Notes: generated from the letters alone by a model not told the origin. Counted from the stretch's first letter, positions 16,516 through 25,971 are shown. The stretch: DNA of 64,000 bases from Haloglomus irregulare (GCF_007421925.1 NZ_QMDX01000008.1:1-64000), one strand, 5' to 3'. Made by a program: numbers and translations.

Positions 16516-17721
16516 TCAGCGGTAGGATTCGGGGGTCCGGAACAGCTGTCGCTCGTCGACAACCAGCGACCGGTCGACGTCGGCGGCGCTCGTGCGACCG
16601 GTCAGCCCCATCGTCAGGTCCAGGTCGGCGAGGAAGTTCTCGCAGACCGCCGCCACCCCGTCGGCGCCGTCGATGGCGAGCCCGTACACGTAGGGCCGGC
16701 CGAGGCAGACGGCGTCCGCGCCCAGCGCCAGCGCCTTCAGCGCCTCCGCCCCCCGGCGGATACCGGAGTCGAACAGCACGTCGGCGTCGGTGTCCTCGAG
16801 TTCGGCGGCGATGCGGGGCAGCGCCTCCAGCGCCCCGATAGCGCCGTCGACCTGCCGGCCGCCGTGGTTCGAGATGACCACGCCGTCGGCACCGTGCTCG
16901 ACGGCCCGCCGGGCGTCCGCCGGGTGGAGCAGCCCCTTCACGACGACGGGGAGGTCCGTCTGATTCCGCAGCCAGTCCAGGTCGTCCCAGGTCAGCGTCG
17001 GGTCACCGAAAACGTCGAGGAACGTCTGGATGGCGCCGAACTCGTTCTCCGCGGGCGGCTGGTCCAGCAGGTCGAGGAAGGCGTCGTCGGCGAAGTAGTT
17101 CGCCATCCCCTCGCCCTCCAGCTGCGGGACGTAGCCCCGCGAGAGGTCCCGCTCCTTCCAGCCCGGCACCGGCGTGTCGACGGTCAGGACGATGGCGTCG
17201 AAGCCCGCGTCCTCGGCGCGCTCGACGAAGCTCTCCGCCAGCGACCGCTCCGAGGACCAGTACAGCTGGAACCATTTCGGCGTGTCACCCAGTTCATCGG
17301 CGACGTCCTCCATCGTCCGCGAGGAGACGGAGGAGAGCACCATCGGGAGCCCGGCCTCCCGGGCGCCCGCGGCCGTCGCCACCTCGGCGTCCTCGTGGGC
17401 GAGCGACTGGATGCCGATGGGCGCGAGCATGACGGGGGCGGGCAGCTCCTGGCCGCAGACCTCCACGGAGAGGTCCCGCTCGCCCACGTCACGGAGGAAG
17501 CGGGGGACGATGCGCCACCGGTCGAAGACGTGCCGGTTCCGGCCGACCGTGTTCTCGCCGCCGGCGCCGCCGACCACGTAGCCCGCAGCCGCGTCGTCCA
17601 TGACCGCCAGGGCGGCCTCCTCCAGCGCCTCGAACCTGATGGGAACGTCCGGCTCGACGCCGGCGTGGCCGCTGATGAAGATCTCGCGCTGGCGCTGCTC
17701 GCCGATGTTGCCGTCGGACAT
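16516..17721 (-). CDS. FMN-dependent alpha-hydroxy-acid dehydrogenase/oxidase
   Basis: Oxidises 2-hydroxy acids such as lactate or glycolate with FMN. TIM-barrel signatures of the family: MLAPIGIQSLAHEDAE, FQLYWSSERSLAE, ILTVDTPVPGWKERD, VVKGLLHPADARRA with the FMN lysine, SNHGGRQVDGA with catalytic His and Arg, FDSGIRRGAEALKALALGADAV and GRPYVYGLA. ATG 17721 gives 401 residues; the much longer open frame upstream runs through the hairpin array and is not coding. Preferred substrate and electron acceptor are not readable. Confidence 0.92.
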   Translation of the reverse strand: MSDGNIGEQRQREIFISGHAGVEPDVPIRFEALEEAALAVMDDAAAGYVVGGAGGENTVGRNRHVFDRWRIVPRFLRDVGERDLSVEVCGQELPAPVMLAPIGIQSLAHEDAEVATAAGAREAGLPMVLSSVSSRTMEDVADELGDTPKWFQLYWSSERSLAESFVERAEDAGFDAIVLTVDTPVPGWKERDLSRGYVPQLEGEGMANYFADDAFLDLLDQPPAENEFGAIQTFLDVFGDPTLTWDDLDWLRNQTDLPVVVKGLLHPADARRAVEHGADGVVISNHGGRQVDGAIGALEALPRIAAELEDTDADVLFDSGIRRGAEALKALALGADAVCLGRPYVYGLAIDGADGVAAVCENFLADLDLTMGLTGRTSAADVDRSLVVDERQLFRTPESYR

Positions 17722-17862
17722 ACCCGGGCGTGCGTCCGGGGGCGACATAACTGTGAGCGGGCGGACTCCAGGGGGCACCCGGACGACGAGAACGGGACCT
17801 CGTCCCGCTTCCGGCCGGAACCGTCCGAACGATGGAGTGGGTGCTGTTCGACTCGACTGCAT

Positions 17863-18063
17863 ACCGCGCCGAAGGCGCGGTTTCACTCGTCCGAGGCGAG
17901 TGGTGAGTCGGCCGGAGGCCGACGAACCCGAGCCGAGGACGAGCTTTTTTTGAACGTTTTTCGCGCAAGTGGATCGCCGGCATAGCCGGCAATCCAATAG
18001 CTGGCGGCGTAGCCGCCAGCCGGTTCGCGCAGAGCGCCGGCTTCGCCGGCGCACAAGCGAACC
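17863..18063. repeat. array of six short hairpins with non-identical sequences
   Basis: In 200 bases there are: 17863-17881 (8-base arms, loop GAA), 17884-17902 (CACTCG/CGAGTG), 17907-17923 (7-base arms, loop GGA), 17970-17996 (TGGAT-GCCGGC type arms, one mismatch, loop ATA), 18000-18020 (9-base arms, loop GTA) and 18034-18052 (8-base arms, loop TTC), the last nested inside GGTTCGC/GCGAACC (18022-18028 and 18057-18063). Near-inverted CGTTTTTCGCG and CGCAAAAACG motifs flank the last three. Different sequences but the same three-base-loop design point to structure as the conserved feature. Confidence 0.8.
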
Positions 18064-18083
18064 CGCAGCGCAAAAACGCTCGT

Positions 18084-19046
18084 TTAGAAGAGCTCGTTGT
18101 CGACGATGCGGGCGGGGCCGCCGACCTCCCAGACGCGGGTCGGGACGCCGAGGTCCTCGATGGCCGCCTGCACGCGGTCGACGTCCTCGGGGGTGGTGTT
18201 GACGTAGACGGAGGCGCCGGTGTCGGTCGAGTAGTAGGCGTCGAGGCCCTCCGCCCGGAGTTCGTGGACGGTCTCGAAGATCTCCAGCGTCTCGGGCTGC
18301 CAGTAGACCCAGCCCGTGGGGCCGGTCATCGTGGTCGCGGCCAGCGAGAGGGAGTCGTGCTCGGCGAGTCCGAACGTGTCGGCGAAGTCGGCCCGCCGGA
18401 GCGAGTCCCGCATCGACTGGAGCTGCTCGTGGACGTGGGCCATCCGGGCCTCGAACATGTGGCTGTCCTCGGCCTCGTCGTGGGCCGCCTGGGTGTGTTT
18501 GAACGCCGGCACCTCGCAGGCGACGACCCGCAGGTCGTCCTCCAGGTCGGTCTCGAGGCGATGTGAGCGGCAGTCCTCGTCGTTCAGCCCGGCCGACAGG
18601 TCCGAGAAGGCCCCCGTGACCGCGCGGGCGGCGGACGCCGAGCCACGCCGCGCGATGGCCGACACCGTCGGGTGGTCGAGGTCGAGGCCGGCGGCCTCGC
18701 ACGCCGCCCAGGCCAGCGCCGCGAACCCGGACGCGGAGGAGCCAAAGCCGATGTTCGTCGGGAAGTTCGACTCGCTCTCCATCCGGACGCGCCGGTCCTC
18801 GTCGGAGAGCTCGCGGACCCGCTCGACGACCGAGCGGATGCGGTCGGCCCCCTGTCCCTCGACGGTCTCGCCGTCGACGACGTAGCGGTCGGCGTCGCGT
18901 TCCTCGAACGCGACCGTCGTCCTCGTTCGCGAGGGGGCGGTACAGACGCTGATGGAGTCGTGGTACGGCAGCCGGAGGTCGTGGTCGCTCATGCCGTGGT
19001 ACTTCACGAGCCCCTGGATGGGGTGGGCGACGGCAGTGGCCTTCAT
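18084..19046 (-). CDS. mvaD: phosphomevalonate decarboxylase (haloarchaeal MvaD)
   Basis: GHMP-family decarboxylase. In haloarchaea the enzyme acts on mevalonate 5-phosphate to give isopentenyl phosphate (established for Haloferax volcanii), feeding archaeal lipid synthesis. Key segments: MKATAVAHPIQGLVKYHG start, LRLPYHDSISV, ATP motif SNFPTNIGFGSSASGFAALA, ARRGSASAARAVTGAFSD, and C-terminal YSTDTGASVYVNT. ATG 19046 gives 320 residues; a longer frame adds a basic non-family extension. Whether it uses the mono- or diphosphate is inferred from lineage. Confidence 0.9.
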   Translation of the reverse strand: MKATAVAHPIQGLVKYHGMSDHDLRLPYHDSISVCTAPSRTRTTVAFEERDADRYVVDGETVEGQGADRIRSVVERVRELSDEDRRVRMESESNFPTNIGFGSSASGFAALAWAACEAAGLDLDHPTVSAIARRGSASAARAVTGAFSDLSAGLNDEDCRSHRLETDLEDDLRVVACEVPAFKHTQAAHDEAEDSHMFEARMAHVHEQLQSMRDSLRRADFADTFGLAEHDSLSLAATTMTGPTGWVYWQPETLEIFETVHELRAEGLDAYYSTDTGASVYVNTTPEDVDRVQAAIEDLGVPTRVWEVGGPARIVDNELF

Positions 19047-19247
19047 ACCCCAGTTCGTGCGTGGCGCTCGCTTCAGGCTTCGGGTTCCGCACACGGCGTG
19101 GCGATTCGGCCGCGCGCTCCGATGTTTCCACGAAACGACACGGATGCGCGCTCGCCTGTGCGACTCCGACGGAAACGCCCGTATCAGCGGAGTTATACTC
19201 GCCGGGTGGCCGCAGGGGACGGTCGTCCGGTCCCGAACGACCGCCCG

Positions 19248-19928
19248 TCAGGACCCCTCGCGCCGGTAGAGACAGAGCGCGTGGTCCTCGACGGCGTTCT
19301 CGAGCGCATCACCCAGTTCGTCGACCGTCGCGTCGGCCGCCGTCGGACTCGGCTCGGCGAAGCAGGCGATCCCCGGGTACGACAGCGGGCGCGGGTCGGC
19401 ACCCCGGACGGGCTCGCCGAGGAAGTCGAAGTCGCTGGTGAGCCGGGAGCCGTAGACGAAGGCGCCGCTCCCGGGGTCGAACGCCTCGCGGATGGCCTCG
19501 AAGTCGCCCCCGTCGACCCGGCCGGTCCGCGGCTCGAAGTGGACGGTCAGGAGGTGGTCGTGCCGCCCCAGGGGCCCGTCGGCGACGGGGCTGGTGAACC
19601 CGGCCTCGAAGTGGGAGACGCCGCGCTCGCGGAGCCCGTCGAGCAGCGAGTAGTAGGGGGTCCCGATCAGCAGCAGGAACCGGCGGTGTGAGGGGTACTC
19701 CACGAGGCCGAACTCCTCGCACTGGCGCTGGCCGTGGTAGGTCCGCTCGTGCCGGCCGAACCAGCGCGGTCGACCGCCGACGACCCGGAGCAGCGGGGAG
19801 ACGGCGGCGGCGTACCGCTCATACCAGCGCCGGTCGGCGAACGTCAGCAGGTTGGGGACGTGGACCGGCTCCGGCAGGTCGCGCTCGTAGGCGGCCGCGA
19901 GCGGGTCCGGGAGGAGGCGCTCGAGCAT
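19248..19928 (-). CDS. hypothetical protein, 226 aa
   Basis: Soluble acidic protein starting MLERLLPDPLAAAYERDLPEPVHVP, with RRWYERYAAAVSPLLRVVGG, EEFGLVEYPSHRRFLLLIGTPYY, HLLTVHFEPRTGRVDGGDF and a C-terminal helical part. The mix of long strands and aromatic residues suggests a ferredoxin-like alpha/beta fold, but no catalytic motif is evident and I do not recognise the family. Codon use is typical, so it is a real gene. It lies between mvaD and gdh, all on the minus strand. Confidence 0.75.
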   Translation of the reverse strand: MLERLLPDPLAAAYERDLPEPVHVPNLLTFADRRWYERYAAAVSPLLRVVGGRPRWFGRHERTYHGQRQCEEFGLVEYPSHRRFLLLIGTPYYSLLDGLRERGVSHFEAGFTSPVADGPLGRHDHLLTVHFEPRTGRVDGGDFEAIREAFDPGSGAFVYGSRLTSDFDFLGEPVRGADPRPLSYPGIACFAEPSPTAADATVDELGDALENAVEDHALCLYRREGS

Positions 19929-19995
19929 GCCACCGGCGACGATGGCAGGGGGTAAAACGGTAAGGGACTTCCCGTCGAGGGGCCACGCGCCCGGC

Positions 19996-21255
19996 TCAGG
20001 GCCAGGTCCCGCCCTCGCGGTACGCCCTCAGCACGCGTTCGAGCGCGACGACGTAGGCCGCGGTCCGGAAGTTCCGCAGGTCGTGCTCCTCGAAGGCCGA
20101 CACCAGCCCGTCGAAGGCGTCGACGATGTGGCGCTTCAGCTCCCGGTTGACCTTCTCCTCGGACCAGTAGAACCGCTGGCGGTTCTGCACCCACTCGAAG
20201 TACGACACCGTCACCCCACCCGCGTTGGCCAGGATGTCCGGGAGGACGTGGACCCCGCGCTCGGTGAGGACGTCGTCGGCGTCGGGGGTCAGGGGGCCGT
20301 TCGCCGCCTCGACGATGACGTCGGCCGACACCTGCCGGGCGAGGTCGGCGTCGATGGCGTTCTCCAGCGCGGCGGGGATGAGCAGGTCGACGTCCATCGA
20401 CAGCAGTTCCTCGTTCGTGAGCTCCTCGTCGGCCTCCGGGTAGTCCGTCACGGCGCCCGTCCGGTCCTTGTGGTCGCGCACGGCGGCCGCGTCCAGTCCG
20501 GCCCGGTCACAGATCGCGCCCGACGAGTCGGAGACGGCGATGATGTTCGCGTCGAGTTCGGACTCCAGGAGCTGGGCCGCAACCGACCCCGCGTTGCCGT
20601 AGCCCTGCACCGCGACCGTCGCGCCCTCGATCCGCCGACCGAGGTAGTCGAACGCCTCCCGCGCGGTGAGCATGACCGACCGCCCGGTCGCCCTCACGCG
20701 GCCCTCGCTCCCGCCCGAGTCGATGGCCTTCCCCGTGATGACGCCCGTGGCAGTGGTGTTCTCGAGCGTCTCGTATGTGTCCTTGATCCAGTTCATCTCC
20801 CGCTGGCCCGTGTTGACGTCCGGCGCCGGGATGTCCTTGTCCTCGCCGATGATGGGGCGGAGCTCCTTGGCGAACGAGCGCGTGAGCCGCTCCAGCTCGT
20901 CCATCGACAGGGTCCGCGGGTCGACCGCGACGCCGCCCTTCCCGCCGCCGTACGGGATGTCCACGACGGCGGTCTTGTACACCATCCACCCCGACAGCGC
21001 CTTCACCTCGTCCTCGTCGACACCCGGATGGTAGCGGATGCCGCCCTTGTACGGGCCGCGGTCACCGTTGAACTGGGCCCGGTAGGCCCGGAACGTGTCC
21101 AGTGAGCCGTCGTCGCGCTCGATGGTCAGGTTGGTCGACAGCAGCCGTTCCGGCCGCGAGAGCCGTCGGAGCTCACCCTCCGATACGTCCACGTGCTCGC
21201 CGGCGGCGCGGATCTGTCCCTGGAGGGACTCGAACGGGTTGGCTTCCTCGGACAT
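19996..21255 (-). CDS. gdh: glutamate dehydrogenase
   Basis: Interconverts glutamate and 2-oxoglutarate plus ammonia with NAD(P). The 419 residues match the hexameric archaeal type: [11 protein letters not shown], active-site [24 protein letters not shown], Rossmann motif [25 protein letters not shown] and [19 protein letters not shown] 21255 follows the family start [11 protein letters not shown] versus NADP preference cannot be called; [10 protein letters not shown] after the second strand is compatible with either. A hairpin at 21344-21359 separates it from the upstream CoA lyase. Confidence 0.96.
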   Translation of the reverse strand: MSEEANPFESLQGQIRAAGEHVDVSEGELRRLSRPERLLSTNLTIERDDGSLDTFRAYRAQFNGDRGPYKGGIRYHPGVDEDEVKALSGWMVYKTAVVDIPYGGGKGGVAVDPRTLSMDELERLTRSFAKELRPIIGEDKDIPAPDVNTGQREMNWIKDTYETLENTTATGVITGKAIDSGGSEGRVRATGRSVMLTAREAFDYLGRRIEGATVAVQGYGNAGSVAAQLLESELDANIIAVSDSSGAICDRAGLDAAAVRDHKDRTGAVTDYPEADEELTNEELLSMDVDLLIPAALENAIDADLARQVSADVIVEAANGPLTPDADDVLTERGVHVLPDILANAGGVTVSYFEWVQNRQRFYWSEEKVNRELKRHIVDAFDGLVSAFEEHDLRNFRTAAYVVALERVLRAYREGGTWP

Positions 21256-21395
21256 AATGTGTGTCACTGCCGGTCGGTGTAAAAACGTGCTGGGGAGATC
21301 GCACACTGGAGCCCCGTCCCTGTAGTGGACTCACCACGTTCGAGGGCCGTTCACGGCCCGACGACCGGCGGCGGCCGTGCCAGCCACCCGCCGGC

Positions 21396-22268
21396 TCACT
21401 CCGCGTCGGGCCAGACGCCGGCCGCCGTCGCCCGCTCGCGGACCTGCTCGGCCCGGGCGATGAGCGGCGCGTCGATCATCTCGTCGTCGACGCGGAAGAC
21501 GCCGACACCGTCCGCCTCGGCCTCGGCGGCGGCCGTCAGCACCCGGCGGGCCCAGTCGATGCGGTCCTCGGCCGGCGTGAACGCGTCGTTGACGACCGAC
21601 ACCTGCGCCGGGTGGATGCAAATCTTCCCGTCGTAGCCCAGCTCCAGCGCGAACTCCGTGTCCGCGGCCAGCGCCTCGGACTCGCCGATTTCGGTGAACA
21701 CGGTGTCGATGGCGTCGACCCCGGCGGCGGCGGCCGCGAGGACGACATGCTCGCGGGCGTGGAGCACCTCCGTTCCCTCGCGGGTGCGGCCCGCGCCGAT
21801 GTCCGCCGCGAGGTCCTCGGCGCCGAACGCGACCGCCGTCACGGGGTCCGCCGCGGCGATAGCCTCGGCGTTGAGGACACCGGCGGCGGACTCACACAGG
21901 GCCAGCACCGGGAGGTCCGCCCGCCGCCCCGCCAGCAGGCTGTCGAGGATGCGGACGTCCTCCGCGCGCTCGGCCTTCGGGAGCATCACCGAGTCGATGC
22001 GGGGCTCCCCCGCGAGGACGGCCTTCAGGTCGTCCGCCGCCAGGTCCGGGTTCGGCCGGACCGCGTTGGTGCGAACACAGACCTCGCACGAGGGGTCGAA
22101 CTCGGAGTCGGTCAGCACCTCGTTGACCGCCTCGCGCGCTGCCGCCTTCTCCCCGGGTGCGACCGCGTCCTCCAGGTCGAACGCGACCACGTCGGCACCG
22201 GAGTCCGGGGCCTTCCGCATCAGTTCGGGCCGGCCGCCCGGCGAGAACAGCAGACTGCGTCGTGCCAT
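21396..22268 (-). CDS. CoA ester lyase (HpcH/HpaI, CitE-like)
   Basis: Cleaves or forms acyl-CoA esters such as malyl-CoA, methylmalyl-CoA or citramalyl-CoA. TIM-barrel signatures: RRSLLFSPGGRPELMRKA, FDLEDAVAPGEKAAAR, CVRTNAVRPNP, SVMLPKAERAEDV, LCESAAGVLNAEAIA with the metal Glu, AFGAEDLAADIG with the metal Asp, and KICIHPAQVSVVNDAF. At 290 residues it is CitE-sized rather than the longer haloarchaeal malyl-CoA lyase of the methylaspartate cycle, so substrate is uncertain. It reads toward gdh, which could link acetyl-CoA assimilation with glutamate, an inference. Confidence 0.9.
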   Translation of the reverse strand: MARRSLLFSPGGRPELMRKAPDSGADVVAFDLEDAVAPGEKAAAREAVNEVLTDSEFDPSCEVCVRTNAVRPNPDLAADDLKAVLAGEPRIDSVMLPKAERAEDVRILDSLLAGRRADLPVLALCESAAGVLNAEAIAAADPVTAVAFGAEDLAADIGAGRTREGTEVLHAREHVVLAAAAAGVDAIDTVFTEIGESEALAADTEFALELGYDGKICIHPAQVSVVNDAFTPAEDRIDWARRVLTAAAEAEADGVGVFRVDDEMIDAPLIARAEQVRERATAAGVWPDAE

Positions 22269-22383
22269 GTCGCGGTCTCACCCCGGTCACACTTCAATCC
22301 GACCACGCGACCCTCGGGGCGGACACCTCCCGCCGGCTCCCCGTCCTGCTGCCGGAGGAGGTTAGTGGGCGGAGGGAAAACCG

Positions 22384-23478
22384 ATGGATATGACGCGCCG
22401 GGTCGGGGTCGTGGTCAACCCCATCGCAGGCATGGGCGGCCGGGTCGGGCTGAAGGGCACCGACAACAAGGTCGAGGAGGCCCGCCGCCGCGGTGCCGAA
22501 CCCCGGGCCCCGGAGCGAGCGACCGAAGCGCTGGAACACCTCCGTCGACAGGGAGCCGACGTCGAACTCGTCGTCTGGGGCGGGCGGATGGGCGAGACCC
22601 CCGCCGTGTCGGCCGGGTTCGACCCCGGGACGCTGACGGTCCCCGGGGACCCCACCGCCCCCGACGGGACGGGGGCCGACGACACCCGCGCCGCGGTCCG
22701 GGCGTTCGTCGCCCGCGACGTCGACCTGATACTGTTCGTCGGGGGCGACGGGACGGCGGTCGACGTCGCCGAGACGCTGGACGACCTCGAGGAGGACACG
22801 CCGATGCTCGGCGTCCCCGCGGGGGTGAAGGTGTACTCGTCCGTGTTCGCGGTGACCCCGCGGGCGGCCGGGCGACTGGCGGCCACCTTCGACCGCCTGG
22901 AGACCCGCGAGGTCAACGACATCGACGAGGACGCCTACCGGGGCGGCGACGTGCGGACGGACCTGAAGGCGCTCGCCCGCGTGCCGGTCGGCGAGGAGCT
23001 GCAGTCCTCGAAGCAGATCGGCGGCGGCTCCATCGAGGCGCTGGCGCAGGCGGTCGCCGCCGAGATACGCACCGACGCGGACACCAGCTACGTCCTGGGT
23101 CCGGGGTCGACCGTGGACGCCGTGAAGACGGAACTGGGCTTCGACGGCTCCCCGCTCGGGGTCGACGTCTGGCGCGACGGCGAGGTGCTGGCCCGCGACG
23201 CCGGCGAGTCCGACATCCTCGCCCACCTCGGCGACGAGAACGTCATCGTCGTCTCGCCCATCGGCGGCCAGGGGTTCGTCTTCGGGCGCGGCAACCCGCA
23301 GATCTCCCCGCCGGTCATCCGTCAGTGCGAGGTGCGGGTGGTCGCCTCCTCCCGGAAGCTGGAGGAGACGGGCGTCCTCCGGGTCGACACCGGCGACACC
23401 GACCTCGACGACGAGCTCCGGGGCTGGCAGCGCGTCCGCGTCGGCAAGTTCGAGCGGCGGCTGATGGAGGTCACGTAG
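22384..23478 (+). CDS. ATP-NAD kinase-like (AcoX-type) protein
   Basis: The diacylglycerol/NAD-kinase fold is visible: GVVVNPIAGMGGRVGLKGTD at the N-terminus, the GGDGTAVDVAETL motif near 120, GVPAGVKVYSSVFAVTPRAAG, and GPGSTVDAVKTELG. At 364 residues with a C-terminal FVFGRGNPQISPPV block it belongs to the long ATP-NAD-kinase-like branch seen in archaea rather than compact NadK. NAD phosphorylation is plausible but unproven. Divergent from the CoA lyase with 115 bases between starts. Confidence 0.85.
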   Translation: MDMTRRVGVVVNPIAGMGGRVGLKGTDNKVEEARRRGAEPRAPERATEALEHLRRQGADVELVVWGGRMGETPAVSAGFDPGTLTVPGDPTAPDGTGADDTRAAVRAFVARDVDLILFVGGDGTAVDVAETLDDLEEDTPMLGVPAGVKVYSSVFAVTPRAAGRLAATFDRLETREVNDIDEDAYRGGDVRTDLKALARVPVGEELQSSKQIGGGSIEALAQAVAAEIRTDADTSYVLGPGSTVDAVKTELGFDGSPLGVDVWRDGEVLARDAGESDILAHLGDENVIVVSPIGGQGFVFGRGNPQISPPVIRQCEVRVVASSRKLEETGVLRVDTGDTDLDDELRGWQRVRVGKFERRLMEVT

Positions 23479-23546
23479 GGGGCGCGGCGGGTCGGCCGCG
23501 GTAGCGAAAGCTCAGTCTTAAGAGCGACCGCGCGCTCGCTTGGACC

Positions 23547-24698
23547 ATGCAACCGCGGGACCTGTCGGCGCTCACACCGTACGAGGCCGGCCGTGGCATC
23601 GAGGAGGTCGCCCGCGAGGTGGGGATGGACCCGGCGGACCTCGTCAAGCTCTCGTCGAACGAGAACCCGCACGGCCCCTCGCCGAAGGCGGTCGAGGCGA
23701 TGCGCGAACACGCCGACGGCGTCCACCACTACCCCAAGGCCGCCCACGCCGACCTGCAGGAGGCGCTGGCCGAGCGCTGGGACCTCTCGCCGGAGCAGGT
23801 GTGGCTGGGCAACGGCGGCGACGGCGCGCTGGACTACCTCGCGCGGGCGATGCTCGACCCGGACGACGCCATCCTCGTCCCCGACCCCGGGTTCGCCTAC
23901 TACGCGATGTCGGCGCGCTACCACCACGGTCGCGTCGAGACCTACCCGCTCTACAGGTCCGAGGACTTCGAACAGCGGCCCGAGCACGTCCTCGACGCCT
24001 ACGACGGGGAGCGGGTCGTCTACCTCATCAGCCCGCATTCCCCGACCGGCCGGGAGATCGACCGCGACGCCATCCTCGAGGTGGCCGACGGCGTCGACGA
24101 CGACACGGTCGTCCTCGTCGACGAGGCGTACGGGGTCTACTCCGAGGCCCCGTCGAAGGCCGACCTCGTGCGCGAGCGCGAGGACGTGGCGGTCCTCCGG
24201 ACGTTCTCGAAGTCACACGGGCTGGCGGGGGTTCGGCTGGGCTATCTGCTCACCCCTGCGGCCTGGGCCGACGCCTACGCCCGCATCAACACGCCGTTCG
24301 CGGTCAACGAACTGGCCCTGCGGGCCGGGCTGGCGGCGCTGGAGGACCACGAGCACGTCGAGCGGACGGTCGAGTCCGCGGCCTGGGCTCGGGAGTTCAT
24401 CGACGAGACCCTGACCGCCCGGACCTGGCCCAGCCAGGGCAACTACGTCCTCGCGGCGGTCGGCGACGCCGAGGCGGTGTTCGAGGCCGCGAAGGAGCGC
24501 GGCGTCATCGTCCGCGATGCGACGAGCTTCGGCCTGCCCGAGTGCATCCGCATCACCTGCGGCACGAGACGCGAGACCACCCGCGCGGTGGAGGTGCTCA
24601 ACGAGGTGCTCGCGATGCGGGACCCGTACGCCGGGACCGGCACGCCCGGCCCGGCGGGGGGCGGCGGGGCCGGCGACACCGACGAGGGTGGTGGCTGA
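23547..24698 (+). CDS. hisC: histidinol-phosphate aminotransferase
   Basis: PLP enzyme of histidine synthesis, fold type I. Family segments: VKLSSNENPHGPSPKAVEAM, YPKAAHADLQEAL, NGGDGALDYLARAML, PDPGFAYY, SPHSPTGREID, DEAYGVY, and the PLP lysine in TFSKSHGLAGVRLGY (Lys222). A TATA-like TCTTAAGA sits about 28 bases upstream of ATG 23547. A Gly-rich tail ends in TGA overlapping the ATG of the next gene, so three genes form one operon. Other his genes are not in the window. Confidence 0.95.
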   Translation: MQPRDLSALTPYEAGRGIEEVAREVGMDPADLVKLSSNENPHGPSPKAVEAMREHADGVHHYPKAAHADLQEALAERWDLSPEQVWLGNGGDGALDYLARAMLDPDDAILVPDPGFAYYAMSARYHHGRVETYPLYRSEDFEQRPEHVLDAYDGERVVYLISPHSPTGREIDRDAILEVADGVDDDTVVLVDEAYGVYSEAPSKADLVREREDVAVLRTFSKSHGLAGVRLGYLLTPAAWADAYARINTPFAVNELALRAGLAALEDHEHVERTVESAAWAREFIDETLTARTWPSQGNYVLAAVGDAEAVFEAAKERGVIVRDATSFGLPECIRITCGTRRETTRAVEVLNEVLAMRDPYAGTGTPGPAGGGGAGDTDEGGG

Positions 24699-25351
24699 TG
24701 CGAGTCGCCGTCACCGGGACGCCCGGCACCGGGAAGACCACGGCGACGGCGCTGCTGGCCGAGCGCGAGGGGTTCGACCACCAGGTCGTCCACCTGAACG
24801 ACCTCGTCCGCGAGTACGATCTGGTCGAGTCGACCGACGCGGAACGGGACAGTCTCGTGGTCGACCTCGATGCGGTCCGTGCGCATCTCGCGACCGCGTA
24901 CGACGACGACGCCGACCTGCTGGTCGAGTCACACCTCGCCCACCTGCTGCCGACGGACCGCGTCGTCGTGCTCCGGGCGCACCCGGTGACGGTCCGCGAG
25001 CGGCTGGTCGACCGCGGCGAGTCCGAGGCCTCGGCCACCGAGAACGCCGCGTCGGCGGAACCGCCGCCCGCCCTCGCTCGCAAGGCCCGCGAGAACGCCG
25101 AGAGCGAGGCGCTCGACGTCATCCTCTCGGCGGCCGTCGACCGGCACGGCGCCGACGCTGTCCACGAGGTGGACACGACGGACCGTGACCCGACGGCCGT
25201 GGCCGACGCCATCGCCGCCGTCGTGGCCGGCGAGCGGGACCCGGCGGTCGGCGTCGTGGAGTTCAGTGACTACCTCGTCGGCGAGGGCGCACCGGGGTTC
25301 GCGCCGATGGAGTCGGGTCCCGACGCCGATGGCGGGGGTGACGGCGGGTGA
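24698..25351 (+). CDS. adenylate kinase-like P-loop NTPase (Fap7/AK6 type)
   Basis: P-loop kinase with GTPGTGKTTA at 8-17 directly after the MRVAV strand, VVHLNDLVREYDL, and VESHLAHLLPTDRVVVLRAHP, the order seen in AK6/Fap7 (hCINAP) proteins involved in small-subunit maturation as well as AMP phosphorylation. The C-terminal helices (AVADAIAAVVAGERD) are followed by VVEFSDYLVGEGAPGFAPMES, common in haloarchaeal versions. Starts one base inside the hisC stop (TGATG) and ends overlapping the next gene's GTG. Confidence 0.88.
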   Translation: MRVAVTGTPGTGKTTATALLAEREGFDHQVVHLNDLVREYDLVESTDAERDSLVVDLDAVRAHLATAYDDDADLLVESHLAHLLPTDRVVVLRAHPVTVRERLVDRGESEASATENAASAEPPPALARKARENAESEALDVILSAAVDRHGADAVHEVDTTDRDPTAVADAIAAVVAGERDPAVGVVEFSDYLVGEGAPGFAPMESGPDADGGGDGG

Positions 25352-25971
25352 CCCTCGACCAGTACCGCTCGACCGCCAAGCGCGTCGTCGACCCGTTCGT
25401 GTCGCTGTCGGTCCGGTTGGGGCTCACCCCGAACGGCGTGAGCGTCGCCGCCGTCGTGCTGGCGGGCGCGGCCGGGCTCGCGTTCGCGCTCGCGGCCACG
25501 ACCCGACTCCTGTACCTGGTCGGCGCCGTGCTCGTCCTCGGTAACGGGATGCTCGACCTGCTCGACGGGGAACTGGCCCGCGAACTCGGCACGGACTCGG
25601 ACGCGGGCGACCTGCTGGACCACGTCCTCGACCGGTACGCCGACGTCCTGCTGCTGGTGGGCCTCGCGGCGGGGACCGGCCAGTACGCGCTCGGCCTCGG
25701 CGCCGTCACCGGCGTCCTGATGACCTCCTACCTCGGGACGCAGGCCCAGGCGGTCGGGCTCGACCGCGTCTACGGCGGCCTCGTCGGCCGCGCGGACCGG
25801 CTCGCCGTCATCGGGGTCGGCGCCGCGGCCGCCGCGTTCCTCCCCACGACCGTCGCCGCGGGCCCGCTGGGACGGCTGGGGCTGGTCGGCGGTCTGCTGG
25901 CCTTCTTCACCGTCATCGGCCATCTCACCGCGCTCCAGCGGTTCTACTACGCGTACCGTGAACTGACGTAG
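25348..25971 (+). CDS. CDP-alcohol phosphatidyltransferase
   Basis: Integral membrane enzyme that swaps CMP on a CDP-lipid for an alcohol head group, in archaea making phospholipids such as archaetidylglycerol or archaetidylinositol phosphate. The signature D-x2-DG-x2-AR-x8-G-x3-D-x3-D is exact in DLLDGELARELG through DLLDHVLDR. About six membrane helices in 207 residues. The start is GTG in a GTGA overlap with the preceding gene. The acceptor alcohol is not readable. Confidence 0.93.
   Translation: MTLDQYRSTAKRVVDPFVSLSVRLGLTPNGVSVAAVVLAGAAGLAFALAATTRLLYLVGAVLVLGNGMLDLLDGELARELGTDSDAGDLLDHVLDRYADVLLLVGLAAGTGQYALGLGAVTGVLMTSYLGTQAQAVGLDRVYGGLVGRADRLAVIGVGAAAAAFLPTTVAAGPLGRLGLVGGLLAFFTVIGHLTALQRFYYAYRELT

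Noticed and set aside
17844-17856. GTTCGACTC resembling a tRNA T loop
   Set aside because: Flanking bases do not form the T stem and no acceptor or anticodon arm can be built.
17941-17952. T-run (GAGCTTTTTTT) after a GC-rich stretch as an intrinsic terminator
   Set aside because: It would terminate plus-strand transcripts, but both neighbouring genes are on the minus strand.
17863-18063. CRISPR array interpretation of the hairpin cluster
   Set aside because: Repeats are not identical, spacing is irregular, there are no unique spacers and no cas genes.
16516-19131. A single 871-codon minus-strand frame joining the hydroxy-acid dehydrogenase with upstream sequence
   Set aside because: The N-terminal 470 codons run through the hairpin array and an alternative frame of mvaD; the enzyme starts at 17721.
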